Shown one piece after another: positions 21,300 to 29,943 of a stretch of 39,021 nt of DNA. Numbering within the stretch: the first letter of the stretch is position 1; each line of letters begins with the position of its first letter. The notes beneath the pieces are model-generated. The model made no database searches. It saw only the letters and a program-made list of their open reading frames with translations, and was not told the origin of the DNA. Source of the DNA: an uncultured Treponema sp. (lineage in GTDB: Bacteria; Spirochaetota; Spirochaetia; Treponematales; Treponemataceae); the NCBI GenBank assembly GCA_937877535.1, contig CALFJF010000055.1, forward strand, positions 1 to 39,021, in the 5' to 3' direction. Made by a program: the position numbers and the translations under genes.

Positions 21300-22403
21300 T
21301 TATATGCGAGAAAGTCGATTTTGGAGTGCAAAATCGGCAAGAACAATCGAAACCATCGCCTCGATTACGGGAATGATTCTGGGGCAAAGGCAAACGTCGT
21401 GTCTGCCTTCAATGACAAGGTTACATTCTTCAAAACCGTTTTGCGTGGTGCGGAGCGTTTTTTGCCCCTGAAAAATCGAAGGAACGGGTTTTACCGCCAC
21501 GCGAAAAAAGATGTTTCCTCCCGTTGAAATGCCGCCTAAAATGCCGCCTGCGTTGTTCGTTTCAAATCCAACCGTTTTTCCGTTTGTCAAAAAAAGTTCG
21601 TCGTTGTTTTCTTTTCCCGTTAAATCAGCAGCGGCAAAGCCTTTTCCAAATTCGATCCCTTTGACGGCTCCGATTGACAGTACCGCCCTTGAGATTTCCG
21701 CGTCGAGTTTAGAGAAAACGGGTTCTCCCAGTCCCGCGCCGATTCCAGAAACTTCGCAAGCGATAATGCCACCCGCGCTGTTTCCTTGCCTTCGGAGTTC
21801 TTCGATTCGAGCATTCATTTTTTCCGCGCTTTTGTTGTCTGGGGCGCGAAGCGCGTTTTGCTCGATTTCTTCAAAGTTGACTTTTTCGATTGAAATGCCC
21901 GCCGCGCGTTCCGTGTACGCGGTGATTTTTACGTCTGGAAAGATTTTTTTGAGAACTTGCCTCGCAATTTCTCCCGCAGCCACGCGAGCAGCGGTTTCTC
22001 TTGCGCTTGCCCTGCCACCTCCGCGGTAATCGCGAAAGCCGTATTTTGCATAGTAACCAAAATCCGCGTGTCCTGGTCTAAAAGCCGTTGCAAGATTTGA
22101 ATAATCGTGACTTCGTTGCGACGTGTTTCGTATAAGAAGCGCAATCGGCGTGCCTTCGCTTTTTCCTTCAAAAATACCAGACAAAAACTCGGCTTTATCG
22201 TCTTCTTTCCGCGCTGTTACCGAAGCGTTGTGCTGACCCGCAAACGTTTGCCCAGGCTTCCGTCTGTCTAGGGCGGCTTGAATTTGCTCCGTATCGAGTT
22301 CGATTCCCGCGGGAACGCCGTCAACCACCGCGCCGAGTGCTTCTCCGTGGCTTTCGCCGAACGTCGTTACTCTAAAAACCGTTCCGATTGTGTTTCCTGC
22401 CAT
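21300..22403 (-). CDS. aroC: chorismate synthase
   Basis: This 367-residue protein shows the chorismate synthase signatures: TFGESHGEALGAVVDGVPAG at the N-terminus, RRKPGQ, FRPGHADFGYYAKYGFRDYR and GGRASARET, and a late GRHDVCLCPR segment. It converts 5-enolpyruvylshikimate-3-phosphate to chorismate using reduced FMN, the last step of the common aromatic pathway. ATG 22403 has GAGGA upstream and fits the usual start MAGNTIGTVF; the frame further upstream contains a terminator and is not coding. It is transcribed separately from the dehydrogenase gene before it. Confidence 0.97.
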   Translation of the reverse strand: MAGNTIGTVFRVTTFGESHGEALGAVVDGVPAGIELDTEQIQAALDRRKPGQTFAGQHNASVTARKEDDKAEFLSGIFEGKSEGTPIALLIRNTSQRSHDYSNLATAFRPGHADFGYYAKYGFRDYRGGGRASARETAARVAAGEIARQVLKKIFPDVKITAYTERAAGISIEKVNFEEIEQNALRAPDNKSAEKMNARIEELRRQGNSAGGIIACEVSGIGAGLGEPVFSKLDAEISRAVLSIGAVKGIEFGKGFAAADLTGKENNDELFLTNGKTVGFETNNAGGILGGISTGGNIFFRVAVKPVPSIFQGQKTLRTTQNGFEECNLVIEGRHDVCLCPRIIPVIEAMVSIVLADFALQNRLSRI

Positions 22404-22421
22404 TTTGATTTCCTCGTTTTC

Positions 22422-22450
22422 AAAAAAAATCCGCCCACTTTGGACGGATT
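22422..22450 (-). terminator. terminator between the dehydrogenase gene and aroC
   Basis: Minus-strand stem AATCCG...CGGATT (22428-22433 with 22445-22450) is followed by T8. It lies just after the stop of the D-2-hydroxyacid dehydrogenase gene. Confidence 0.75.
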
Positions 22451-22456
22451 CGATTT

Positions 22457-23524
22457 TTAAGAAGCATGAATGAGATTCTTGCACTGCCCGTCGTCAGAAA
22501 GAATCTCCCGAATGTTGTCGAGCGTTGTTCTTGCCACGACCGAAAGATTTTCCTCGGTGAGATACGCTTGATGATACGTCAAAAGCGCGTTTGGCAGTTT
22601 GAGCAGTTGTTCAAAATCCTCGTTTTGAATGAACTTTGCCGACCAGTCATCTCCGTACAGATTTTGCCTGTCTTCTTCATAAATGTCGAACGCGACTCCG
22701 CGAATGCGCCCAGAATTGAGCGCGTCAAGCAACGCTTTTGAATCGATTAAAGCGGTGCGCCCCGTGTTTACAATAACAGCGTCTTTTTTCATAAGAGAAA
22801 TGCAATTTTCGTTTATGATGTTGCGCGTTTCGTTTACGAGTGGACAAAAGAGCATTATAAAATCCGAGTTTTTGAAAATCTCCGTGAGATTCACGTATTC
22901 TGCGCCCGTTTTTTGTCCAAACTCTGGATTTTGATGAGCCGCATTCAAAAGAACTCGTGCGCCATATCCTCTAAAAATTTCCGCCGCCGCTTTTCCAATT
23001 TTTCCCGCGCCGATTATTCCAACGGTTTTTTGATAGATTTCCGTTCCCACAAAATTGTCTGTGCGAAAGTCGCCGTCGCGAGTGCGATTGTAAGCTGCGT
23101 GAATCCTGCGGTTTAAGGTTTGCAAAAGTGCTATTGCAAATTCCGCCGTGGTATGCGCCGAATACTCGTCAACGTGAACAACTTTGAGACCTGCTTCTTC
23201 GCACGCCTTCAAATCAACGTTGTTGTAGCCCACAGAGCGGAGGGCAAGAACTTTTACTCCCAGTTCTGAAAGTTTTTTTGCAATTGAAGGCGTGATTTGG
23301 TCGTTCGCAAAAATACACGCTGCGTCATGCCCTGCGCACATTTCGACCGTTCCTTCGTTCAAATGGTCCAAAAAGAAATCGAACTCAAAGTGTACGCTTC
23401 CTTCCAGAGTTTCAATGTCAGCTCCGTCCGCCGCCGCCTCGTCTTCGATTTGCGCTGCCGATTTTACAAAAAAAGCCTTTTCGTGCGATTTCGTATCAAA
23501 AAAAGCGATTTTCACAGTTTTCAT
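22457..23524 (-). CDS. D-2-hydroxyacid dehydrogenase, probably D-lactate dehydrogenase
   Basis: This 355-residue protein belongs to the D-isomer 2-hydroxyacid dehydrogenases. The NAD-binding motif is GIIGAGKIG (169-177). Catalytic residues expected in the family are present: Arg256 (VNTGRTALID), Glu283 (AFDIYEED) and His318 (LTYHQAYLT). The N-terminal LRSVGYNNVDL and the YHQAYLTEE region are typical of fermentative D-lactate dehydrogenase, so pyruvate to D-lactate is the best guess. Start ATG 23524 fits with GAGG 7 nt upstream; an ATG 18 nt earlier has a weaker site. It is monocistronic with a terminator. Confidence 0.88.
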   Translation of the reverse strand: MKTVKIAFFDTKSHEKAFFVKSAAQIEDEAAADGADIETLEGSVHFEFDFFLDHLNEGTVEMCAGHDAACIFANDQITPSIAKKLSELGVKVLALRSVGYNNVDLKACEEAGLKVVHVDEYSAHTTAEFAIALLQTLNRRIHAAYNRTRDGDFRTDNFVGTEIYQKTVGIIGAGKIGKAAAEIFRGYGARVLLNAAHQNPEFGQKTGAEYVNLTEIFKNSDFIMLFCPLVNETRNIINENCISLMKKDAVIVNTGRTALIDSKALLDALNSGRIRGVAFDIYEEDRQNLYGDDWSAKFIQNEDFEQLLKLPNALLTYHQAYLTEENLSVVARTTLDNIREILSDDGQCKNLIHAS

Positions 23525-23590
23525 CGTCTTCCTCTCTTTCATCTATTGTAGTGTTTTTTTTTGCGTGTGGGCAGATGTTTTTGAAAGATT

Positions 23591-24532
23591 TTACAAAAAT
23601 TCCTTTGGAGTTTTTGATTCGATTTCCACTTTTTCTTTTGAAGACGGTTGCAAAAACGAAAGCGCGTGTGCGTGCAAAAGCAATCGAGGAAATTTCGCTC
23701 CGCCGTACCGCTCGTCTCCGATTATGGGAAGACCGAGCGAAGAAAGATGCACGCGGATTTGGTGCGTTCGTCCCGTAATCGGCTGACATTCCAAAAGAAG
23801 CGCGCGCATTTTTCCGATTTTTCGCTCGCCCAAAACAAAAAATTCCGTCCGAGAAAATTTCCCGCCGTCTTTTTCCAAAACTGCGCCCCATTTTGCGCTT
23901 TCGCTTTTTTTGCTCACGCGCCCCATAAAAAATTCCACAAAAAACGAATCTTTTACGGCTTTTTTGTTTTCAACGAGTGCAAAATAAGATTTTTTGACAG
24001 TTCGATTTTCAAATGATTCGTGGAGCATTTTTGCCGCCGCTCGATTTTTTGCAAAAAGCACAAGCCCGCTCGTGTCGCGGTCAAGTCGGTGCACTGCCGT
24101 GGCAAACGGCGGATTTTTTGCGTTTGGAAAAAGGATTTTTTGCCTTTCAAAAAGAAAATCCACCACGCAATGCAAAAGATTTTCTCGGCTTTTTTGAAAA
24201 GTCGGCTCCGTTGGAAACCGCGCGGGCTTATCAACGCACAAAATGTCGCCATCTTCGTAGACGATTTTTTCTTCCGTCAGAGAAAATGGCGCGTCGTCGC
24301 ACGTTTTTTCCAAAAACAGTTTTTCGCGCTCAATAAAAACGTCGATTTTTTCGCCTGATTTTGTCATGTAGGCGGGGTGGCGCATTTGTTTTCCGCTGAC
24401 TTTTACTGCGCCACAAAAAATCAGTCGCCTGATTTTTGAATTTGAGATTTCGCCCGTAAATTCTTTGAGCCGTTTTTGCAAAATAACATCGAGTCGCTCG
24501 CAATTTCCAAGAATTGTTACGATTTCTTTCAT
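23591..24532 (-). CDS. RluA-family pseudouridine synthase
   Basis: This 313-residue protein has an N-terminal S4-like RNA-binding domain (SNSKIRRLIFCGAVKVSGKQ) and a RluA catalytic domain with HRLDRDTSG (148-156, catalytic Asp151) and QPITGRTHQIRVHLSSLGLP, GDERYGG. It converts specific uridines in 23S rRNA (RluC/RluD-like) to pseudouridine; the exact position is not readable. It ends 67 nt before the dehydrogenase start, and begins 5 nt after the methylase stop, so it may share the methylase transcript. Confidence 0.9.
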   Translation of the reverse strand: MKEIVTILGNCERLDVILQKRLKEFTGEISNSKIRRLIFCGAVKVSGKQMRHPAYMTKSGEKIDVFIEREKLFLEKTCDDAPFSLTEEKIVYEDGDILCVDKPARFPTEPTFQKSRENLLHCVVDFLFERQKILFPNAKNPPFATAVHRLDRDTSGLVLFAKNRAAAKMLHESFENRTVKKSYFALVENKKAVKDSFFVEFFMGRVSKKSESAKWGAVLEKDGGKFSRTEFFVLGERKIGKMRALLLECQPITGRTHQIRVHLSSLGLPIIGDERYGGAKFPRLLLHAHALSFLQPSSKEKVEIESKTPKEFL

Positions 24533-24536
24533 TTTT

Positions 24537-26261
24537 CTAATTCGTAAAGCGCAAATGCGCGAGATTTTTTATATTTTCAATTTGTTCTTTTATTTTTTTG
24601 AACGTTTCTGGCGCGGATTTTTCCAAATCTTCCGTTTTTTTTAACCATTTTTGAAAAACCGCGCGATTTTTTTTGTGCGCAAGATTTTTGAGCGTTGAAG
24701 GAATTTTCCGTGCAAGCGAAAGCGGCGCGTTTCCTTTTTTGATTTTTTTGAGCAATTCGTCAAGTTCGTCCTCTTTTGTGCAGCAAACGCACGGAGAAAG
24801 AAGCGCGTGCATTTCTGCAAGAGCCAAAGTCGAAAGCGTTGACAAATCGTCTGGTGGCAAAAGCTCAAACAGTTCAAGCGTTTCAATTTCAATTTCGCCG
24901 TTTCCTTCTATCTGAAAGAAAATTGATTTTCCGCCTTTTTTGCGCTTTTTTTTCGGTTCGCCGATTTTTACGGAAAGAATGGGCGAAGATTCGAGAATCG
25001 AAAAATGATTCACCGCATTGATGATTTTTTCTTCAGAGAATTTTTGCTTCAAAAGAAGGAGCAACCGTTTTTTGACCAAAACAGAATCGATTTTTCCGAG
25101 CGAATGAAAATCGTTTTCTGCGCGCGTGTCAATGCAAAGTATAAATTCGATGTTTGCGTTTTTGCGCGAATTGCTTTTTTTTCCGCCACGATACGTTGTG
25201 TAGCCGTTTGTAACGATTGAAAGTCTGCCTTTTTTCATGCAAATTTCGCGCATTGCGTCAAACGGAATTATTCCGTCGGTGCTGTAACTCACCAAGATGT
25301 GTTTTGCGTCCGTGTGTTCGATTAAATCGGCAAAAGTCGCTTCTGCAAGGTCGCGGTAGCAATAATTCGAGCGCGTGTTCACCCAATCGTGCCTGATTGC
25401 TGCTTTTTCTTTCAAAACTCCCTTTGCGTTCAGTTCGAGAGGCGCGGGAATATGGTCCCATTTTGCAATCGTGTTCAAAAGATGATAATTGCTTCCATAT
25501 TGATGTTGATTGTACGGCGGGTCGAGATACGCGATGTCAAGACCGCGCAATTTTCGCACGAGTTCGTTTGCGTTTTCTTGAAAAATATGCACTTTTGAGC
25601 GAGCGTTTATCAAAACAGGTTTGTGAAGACGAATTTCTGCAAGAATCCGTCCGAGCGCGTCTTTGCCGTGTCCGCCGAATCCTTTGTGAAAAGCCTTAAA
25701 AACGCCAGACGTGTTTGTGTGCGTGCTAGACTCGTAGACGAGATTTGCGAGCAGCAGATTTTTTGCCTTTGTTGATTCCGAAAAATTTTCTTCTATAAAA
25801 TTTCTGATTTTATCGATTGCGAGAGCATTTTTTCGCGTGTAAAAAAGTCGCTCCGTGTTCCAATTCGCTTTGTTTTCGTCGTCTTCGCGCGGGGCGTAAT
25901 ATTTTGCGATGTATTGATTTTCCTCGCTTGGCGGCGGAAGCGCGTTTATTTTTTCAATCAGCGACGAAAATTCTTCTTGTGAACCAAAAATGTCTGCAAT
26001 GTCGTTTTCGTCTACGGCAAGATAGCCTTGACTTATGATGTTTGCGTAAAATTCCCAATCATTTGAAAACAATTCAAATCCCAGCGACTTTGCGAGTCTT
26101 GAAACTACGCCGCTTCCTGAAAAAACGTCCAAAAATTTGAGCCCAGGAACTAACTCAAGTCCCGTTGATTCTATTGCGTTAAAAATGAGCGGCAAAAGCC
26201 TGCGCTTGTTTCCGATGTACGCGATTATTTGCTCTGTCAAAAACGGCGTGTCAAAGTTCAT
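24537..26261 (-). CDS. D12-class DNA adenine methylase with long C-terminal extension
   Basis: This 574-residue protein has FLDVFSGSG (43-51, S-adenosylmethionine binding) and AYLDPPYNQHQYGSNYH with DPPY at 247-250, plus IGNKRRLLP near the N-terminus, all typical of D12 (alpha-class) N6-adenine methyltransferases, possibly the modification part of a type II system or an orphan. Family catalytic cores are about 300-380 residues; the last 190 residues are lysine-rich, partly coiled, and unassigned. No restriction endonuclease gene is adjacent. ATG 26261 has no Shine-Dalgarno; a -10-like TAGAAT ends 6 nt before it. Confidence 0.87.
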   Translation of the reverse strand: MNFDTPFLTEQIIAYIGNKRRLLPLIFNAIESTGLELVPGLKFLDVFSGSGVVSRLAKSLGFELFSNDWEFYANIISQGYLAVDENDIADIFGSQEEFSSLIEKINALPPPSEENQYIAKYYAPREDDENKANWNTERLFYTRKNALAIDKIRNFIEENFSESTKAKNLLLANLVYESSTHTNTSGVFKAFHKGFGGHGKDALGRILAEIRLHKPVLINARSKVHIFQENANELVRKLRGLDIAYLDPPYNQHQYGSNYHLLNTIAKWDHIPAPLELNAKGVLKEKAAIRHDWVNTRSNYCYRDLAEATFADLIEHTDAKHILVSYSTDGIIPFDAMREICMKKGRLSIVTNGYTTYRGGKKSNSRKNANIEFILCIDTRAENDFHSLGKIDSVLVKKRLLLLLKQKFSEEKIINAVNHFSILESSPILSVKIGEPKKKRKKGGKSIFFQIEGNGEIEIETLELFELLPPDDLSTLSTLALAEMHALLSPCVCCTKEDELDELLKKIKKGNAPLSLARKIPSTLKNLAHKKNRAVFQKWLKKTEDLEKSAPETFKKIKEQIENIKNLAHLRFTN

Positions 26262-26297
26262 TCGGAAATTCTACCACAAAAAAATTCCGCACTTCAA
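26261..26297 (-). promoter_or_regulatory. promoter abutting the methylase start codon
   Basis: Minus-strand TTGAAG (26292-26297), an 18-nt spacer with T7, and TAGAAT (26268-26273, preceded by TGG giving an extended -10) end 6 nt before ATG 26261. No Shine-Dalgarno is seen, so a leaderless transcript is predicted. Confidence 0.45.
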
Positions 26298-26330
26298 GCG
26301 GAAAATCAAACGCCACAAAATCTGAAACGC

Positions 26331-26359
26331 TTGCATTTATACGCTAAAAAATATATAGT
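26331..26359 (+). promoter_or_regulatory. promoter of the rpsP-rplS operon
   Basis: TTGCAT (26331-26336), 17-nt spacer and TATAGT (26354-26359). ATG of rpsP at 26407 follows after a leader of about 40 nt with GGAGG. Five genes downstream lie on one strand with small gaps or overlaps. Confidence 0.6.
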
Positions 26360-26406
26360 ACAACTTCACTTTTTGAAGCGAAACATCGTTTCTTTTTGGA
26401 GGATTT

Positions 26407-26655
26407 ATGGTCAGAATCAGACTAAAGAGATTCGGAGCAAAGGCTCGACCAACGTACCGAATCGTCGTTCAAGACGCGAGAAAACCTCGCGACGGCACAA
26501 CAATCGAAGAACTCGGATATTACCAGCCGATTGCCGCCGAGGACTCGCAAATTTCGTTCAACGAAGAGCGCGCAAAATACTGGATTGGCGTTGGAGCGCA
26601 ACCTTCCGCGACAGTTCGCAAAATCTTTAACAAAAAAGGTTTTGTGGGCAAATAA
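26407..26655 (+). CDS. rpsP: 30S ribosomal protein S16
   Basis: This 82-residue protein starts MVRIRLKRFGAKARPTYRIV and has the S16 features VVQDARKPRDGTTIEELGYY and ERAKYWIGVGAQPSATVRKI. It is a small-subunit assembly protein. GGAGG lies 7 nt before the ATG. It heads the conserved block with khpA, rimM, trmD and rplS. Confidence 0.98.
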   Translation: MVRIRLKRFGAKARPTYRIVVQDARKPRDGTTIEELGYYQPIAAEDSQISFNEERAKYWIGVGAQPSATVRKIFNKKGFVGK

Positions 26656-26678
26656 TTTTTGAGAAAACAAAAATAATT

Positions 26679-26912
26679 ATGGAAAAAGACCTGATTGAAT
26701 ACATTGCAAAATCCTTGGTTGACGAGCCAGATGCCGTTTCCGTGAATGAAACGGAAGGCGAGCGCGGAGTCATTTTGGAACTGAGCGTGGCGCAAGGGGA
26801 TATTGGCAAAGTAATCGGAAAATACGGGCGCATTGCAAAAGCTCTTCGCACGATTTTGAGCGCGTCCGCAAACAAAGATGGACGACACTACAGTTTGGAC
26901 ATCCTTGATTAG
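26679..26912 (+). CDS. khpA: KH-domain RNA-binding protein
   Basis: This 77-residue protein is a single KH domain with the GxxG loop in GKVIGKYGRIAKALRTILSA and N-terminal DLIEYIAKSLVDEPDAV. It matches KhpA (YlqC), an RNA chaperone that pairs with KhpB in many bacteria. It lies 23 nt after rpsP, its usual place, and 15 nt before rimM. No clear Shine-Dalgarno is visible before ATG 26679, so it may depend on coupling. Confidence 0.93.
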   Translation: MEKDLIEYIAKSLVDEPDAVSVNETEGERGVILELSVAQGDIGKVIGKYGRIAKALRTILSASANKDGRHYSLDILD

Positions 26913-26927
26913 GCTCGGCTTTGTTTG

Positions 26928-27590
26928 ATGAAAGGCTTTGACAAAAAAAACGCTCTTTTTGAACCAAAAATCAAGGCTCAAAAAGGTCTTACGGCGGAAT
27001 TCGTTGTTGGTATCGTCCGAAGTCCGCATGGCGTGTCGGGCGAGTTCAAAGTGGAGAGTACTTCTGGCGAGCGGGAGCATTTTGCTCGCATGACCGAGGT
27101 AACTCTAAGGGACGCAAAGACGAAAGAATCGCGCACATACAAAGTGGAGCGTGTGGAAATCGGCGGAAGCGACCTGTATATGAAAATCAGCGGGATTGAT
27201 TCTTTGGAGGAAGCAAAAAAACTTTCTCAGCAGGAAATCGTTGTTCCGCGCGACAATGCCCGTCCTCTTGGAAAGGACGAATGGTATGTCGAAGATTTGA
27301 AAGGCTGCTCCCTTGTTTTTGGGGGCAAAAACGGTTTGTCAAATGGCGTTTCCGCTGTGGTGGGAACGGTTACAAACGTAATGGAAGGCGGTGCGGGCGA
27401 CCTTTTGGAGGTTGTCCTTGCCGAGGACTCCGAGATTCTTGACGATTCTGTGAAGTTTTTCCGAGCAAAAGACGGTTCGCTCAAAGCGCGAACGGTTTTT
27501 GTTCCGCTCAAAAAAGAGGCGGGTTTTATCGGAAAAGTTGACATTTTGGAAAAGAAAATCGAGCTCATGCACCTCTGGATTCTGGAGTAA
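26928..27590 (+). CDS. rimM: ribosome maturation factor
   Basis: This 220-residue protein carries the RimM core: FVVGIVRSPHGVSGEFKVES, then VERVEIGGSDLYMKISGIDS and EEAKKL, a linker DEWYVEDLKGCSLV and a PRC-barrel with GTVTNVMEGGAGDLLEVVL and VFVPLKKEAG. It helps assemble the 30S head and binds S19. The N-terminal extension of about 25 residues (GFDKKNALFEPKIKAQKG) is longer than usual, so a later start cannot be excluded. No good Shine-Dalgarno stands before ATG 26928. Confidence 0.93.
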   Translation: MKGFDKKNALFEPKIKAQKGLTAEFVVGIVRSPHGVSGEFKVESTSGEREHFARMTEVTLRDAKTKESRTYKVERVEIGGSDLYMKISGIDSLEEAKKLSQQEIVVPRDNARPLGKDEWYVEDLKGCSLVFGGKNGLSNGVSAVVGTVTNVMEGGAGDLLEVVLAEDSEILDDSVKFFRAKDGSLKARTVFVPLKKEAGFIGKVDILEKKIELMHLWILE

Positions 27591-27594
27591 TTCC

Positions 27595-28428
27595 ATGAAA
27601 TTTACCGTGCTGACCTTATTTCCTGAGATTCCGCGCGCTTTCTTTGAAGCCTCAATCATGGCGAAAGCGGTTGAAAAGGGAATTATTGCCTACGATTTGG
27701 TGAATATCAGGGATTTTGCCTTTGATAAACACAAGACATGTGATGACAAGCCGTATGGAGGTGGTGCCGGTCAACTTTTGATGGCAGAGCCGCTCGGACG
27801 GGCGCTTGACAGCGTGCAGGCTTACAAGAAACACGTCATTTATGTGACGCCGAGTGGTAAGCCCTTTACGCAGGCGAAAGCGCTGGAACTGAGCCGGAAA
27901 GACGAGCTTGTCCTTGTCTGCGGGCGGTACGAAGGTATCGACCAGCGGATTATCGACGAGTACGTGGACGACGAAATCTCCATCGGGGATTTTGTGCTTT
28001 CCAGCGGCGAGGTAGCGGCAACGGTTATTATTGATGCCGTGTACCGGCTGGTGGACGACGTTATCACGCACGAGTCGTTGGACGAAGAAAGTTATTCTGA
28101 CGGACTTTTAGAATATCCCCAGTACACTCGTCCGGCTGTGTACAAGGGCATGGCAGTTCCTGAGGTGCTGACCAACGGAAACCATGAGCATATTCGCGTT
28201 TGGCGGCTGAAAAAGCGGCTGCAGAAGACGCTGGCAAACAGACCCGATTTGATTGCCACGGCTCGTATGCAGGGAACGCTCACTTCAGAAGCCGAAAAAA
28301 TGATTGAGGAACTCGCGGAACAGTGCTTTGTAAAGCACCAAAACCCGAAGAAACGCCGCCGTGCCAAAGCAAAACGCATTGTTGAGCAGGCAAGTGGCAA
28401 CACAGGAGAAAACAATGGACTTGATTAA
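27595..28428 (+). CDS. trmD: tRNA (guanine-37-N1)-methyltransferase
   Basis: This 277-residue protein has the TrmD knot motifs: MKFTVLTLFPEIPRAFFEAS at the start, DDKPYGGGAGQLLMAEPL, VCGRYEGIDQRIIDEYVDDE and SIGDFVLSSGEVAA. It methylates G37 next to the anticodon using S-adenosylmethionine. A late basic tail (KKRRRAKAKR) is present. It starts 4 nt after rimM and overlaps rplS by 14 nt. By eye, codon use (more CTG, CGG and AAG) differs from its A/T-leaning neighbours. Confidence 0.97.
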   Translation: MKFTVLTLFPEIPRAFFEASIMAKAVEKGIIAYDLVNIRDFAFDKHKTCDDKPYGGGAGQLLMAEPLGRALDSVQAYKKHVIYVTPSGKPFTQAKALELSRKDELVLVCGRYEGIDQRIIDEYVDDEISIGDFVLSSGEVAATVIIDAVYRLVDDVITHESLDEESYSDGLLEYPQYTRPAVYKGMAVPEVLTNGNHEHIRVWRLKKRLQKTLANRPDLIATARMQGTLTSEAEKMIEELAEQCFVKHQNPKKRRRAKAKRIVEQASGNTGENNGLD

Positions 28429-28867
28429 AACAATCGAAGAACAGCAAAAAAATGAGCATTCGCTCAATTACAAAGTTGGTGATACGGTAAAAGTTCACTT
28501 TGAAATCATCGAAGGAAAGACAAAGCGAATTCAGATTTACGAGGGAATCGTTATTGCAATCAAAAATACGGGCGTAAAAAAGACGTTCACCGTGCGCAAG
28601 ATTTCTTACGGCGTGGGCGTGGAGCGTGTGTTCCCCGTGTACAGTCCGCGCGTCATCAAAGTTGACGTTGTGCGCGTTGGAAAAGTTCGCCGCTCAAAAC
28701 TCTATTATCTTCGCGACAAAATCGGAAAGGGCGCAAAGGTTAAAGAACTCGTAGGTCAAAAGGCAATGAATTACCTCAAATGGTCGCGCAGTCTTACAAA
28801 GGCTGCCGAAGAACTTGAGGCAAAAATCAACGCTGAGGAAAAGGCTGAAAAGGCTGCCGCAAAATAA
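28415..28867 (+). CDS. rplS: 50S ribosomal protein L19
   Basis: This 150-residue protein has the L19 core (FEIIEGKTKRIQIYEGIVIA, FTVRKISYGVGVERVFPVYS, VVRVGKVRRSKLYYLRDKIG) and a C-terminal lysine/alanine tail of about 35 residues longer than in E. coli. It sits at the 30S-50S interface. AGGAG lies 6 nt upstream within trmD. A clear terminator follows, closing the operon. Confidence 0.97.
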   Translation: MDLIKTIEEQQKNEHSLNYKVGDTVKVHFEIIEGKTKRIQIYEGIVIAIKNTGVKKTFTVRKISYGVGVERVFPVYSPRVIKVDVVRVGKVRRSKLYYLRDKIGKGAKVKELVGQKAMNYLKWSRSLTKAAEELEAKINAEEKAEKAAAK

Positions 28868-28874
28868 CTGTGGA

Positions 28875-28905
28875 AATCCCCCGATGTTTTCGGGGGATTC
28901 TTTTT
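28875..28905 (+). terminator. terminator of the rpsP-rplS operon
   Basis: AATCCCCCGA (28875-28884) pairs with TCGGGGGATT (28890-28899), loop of five, then CTTTTT. Confidence 0.93.
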
Positions 28906-28939
28906 GATTGTGCCTCAAACTCAAACATCGGAAAAAAAT

Positions 28940-29941
28940 ATGGAACTGACTGAAGAAAATGTAAAAGCGGCAAAAATCCTCATTGAGTCCTGCAAAAGCG
29001 AGGCGGCAAAACGAATTGTGGGGCAAGAAGCGGTGATTGACGGGATTTTGACGGCAGTGATTGCGGGCGGACATATTCTTCTTGAGGGCGTGCCGGGGCT
29101 GGCAAAAACGCTTGCCGTAAAAACGTTTGCGGACATTTCGGCTCTTTCTTTTAAGCGACTTCAGTTTACGCCCGACCTGCTTCCTGCGGATATTTTGGGA
29201 ACGCTTTTTTTTGAGCAACAGAGCGGGACATTTTCTGTAAGAAAAGGACCGATTTTTTCAAATGTTGTTCTTGCCGACGAAGTAAATCGGTCGCCGGCAA
29301 AAGTGCAAAGTGCGCTTTTGGAAGCAATGGCGGAAAAGCAAGTTACGATTGGAGAAAAAACATACGCGCTTCCAGAACCGTTCATTGTGCTTGCAACGCA
29401 AAATCCTATTGAGCAAGACGGAACGTACCCGCTTCCAGCGGCGGAACTCGACCGATTTTTGCTCAAAATCGTCGTTCCGTATCCAAGCGCGGATGACGAG
29501 ATAAAAATCGTTCAGACAGCGGGCGAGGCGGCGTTTGTTTTTGTGAATGCGGTTTTGAATGAAAAGAAAATCGCCGCGCTTCGCTTGCTTTCAAAAAAAA
29601 TCGTGTGCGACGAAAAAATCCTTGCGTACATCGTGTCAATCGTGCGTTCCACTCGTCCGCGAGAAATCGAAGGCGGGGCGGATTTTTCGCATCTTCGGCA
29701 AGGCGACGTTGAACGCTACATTTTTGAAGGCGCGTCGCCTCGTGCGGGCATTGCGCTTTTGCAATGCGCTCGCGTTCGCGCCATTTTTGCCGGTCGCACG
29801 TTTGTGCTTCCCGACGACGTAAAATCGTGTGCGCACGCGGTTTTGCGTCATCGCATTTCGCTTTCTTACGAAGCCACGTCCGACGGAATCACGCAGGACG
29901 CGCTCATTTCAAAAATCCTTTCTTTGTTGCCAGTTCCGTAA
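28940..29941 (+). CDS. MoxR-family AAA+ ATPase, first gene of Bat operon
   Basis: This 333-residue protein has Walker A GVPGLAKT (50-57), Walker B VVLADEVNR (109-117), the sensor-containing LATQNPIEQDGTYPLPAAEL and an arginine-rich C-terminal lid. MoxR ATPases act as chaperones that assist VWA-domain proteins in metal or cofactor insertion; here the partners are the DUF58 and VWA proteins encoded next. ATG 28940 is chosen because it agrees with the family start; the Shine-Dalgarno is weak (GGAAA). It follows the rplS terminator by 35 nt, and no clear promoter is seen in the gap. Confidence 0.92.
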   Translation: MELTEENVKAAKILIESCKSEAAKRIVGQEAVIDGILTAVIAGGHILLEGVPGLAKTLAVKTFADISALSFKRLQFTPDLLPADILGTLFFEQQSGTFSVRKGPIFSNVVLADEVNRSPAKVQSALLEAMAEKQVTIGEKTYALPEPFIVLATQNPIEQDGTYPLPAAELDRFLLKIVVPYPSADDEIKIVQTAGEAAFVFVNAVLNEKKIAALRLLSKKIVCDEKILAYIVSIVRSTRPREIEGGADFSHLRQGDVERYIFEGASPRAGIALLQCARVRAIFAGRTFVLPDDVKSCAHAVLRHRISLSYEATSDGITQDALISKILSLLPVP

Positions 29942-29943
29942 AA

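Noticed and set aside
24537..26261. Restriction-modification system
   Set aside because: Only the methylase is present; no endonuclease-like gene lies next to it.
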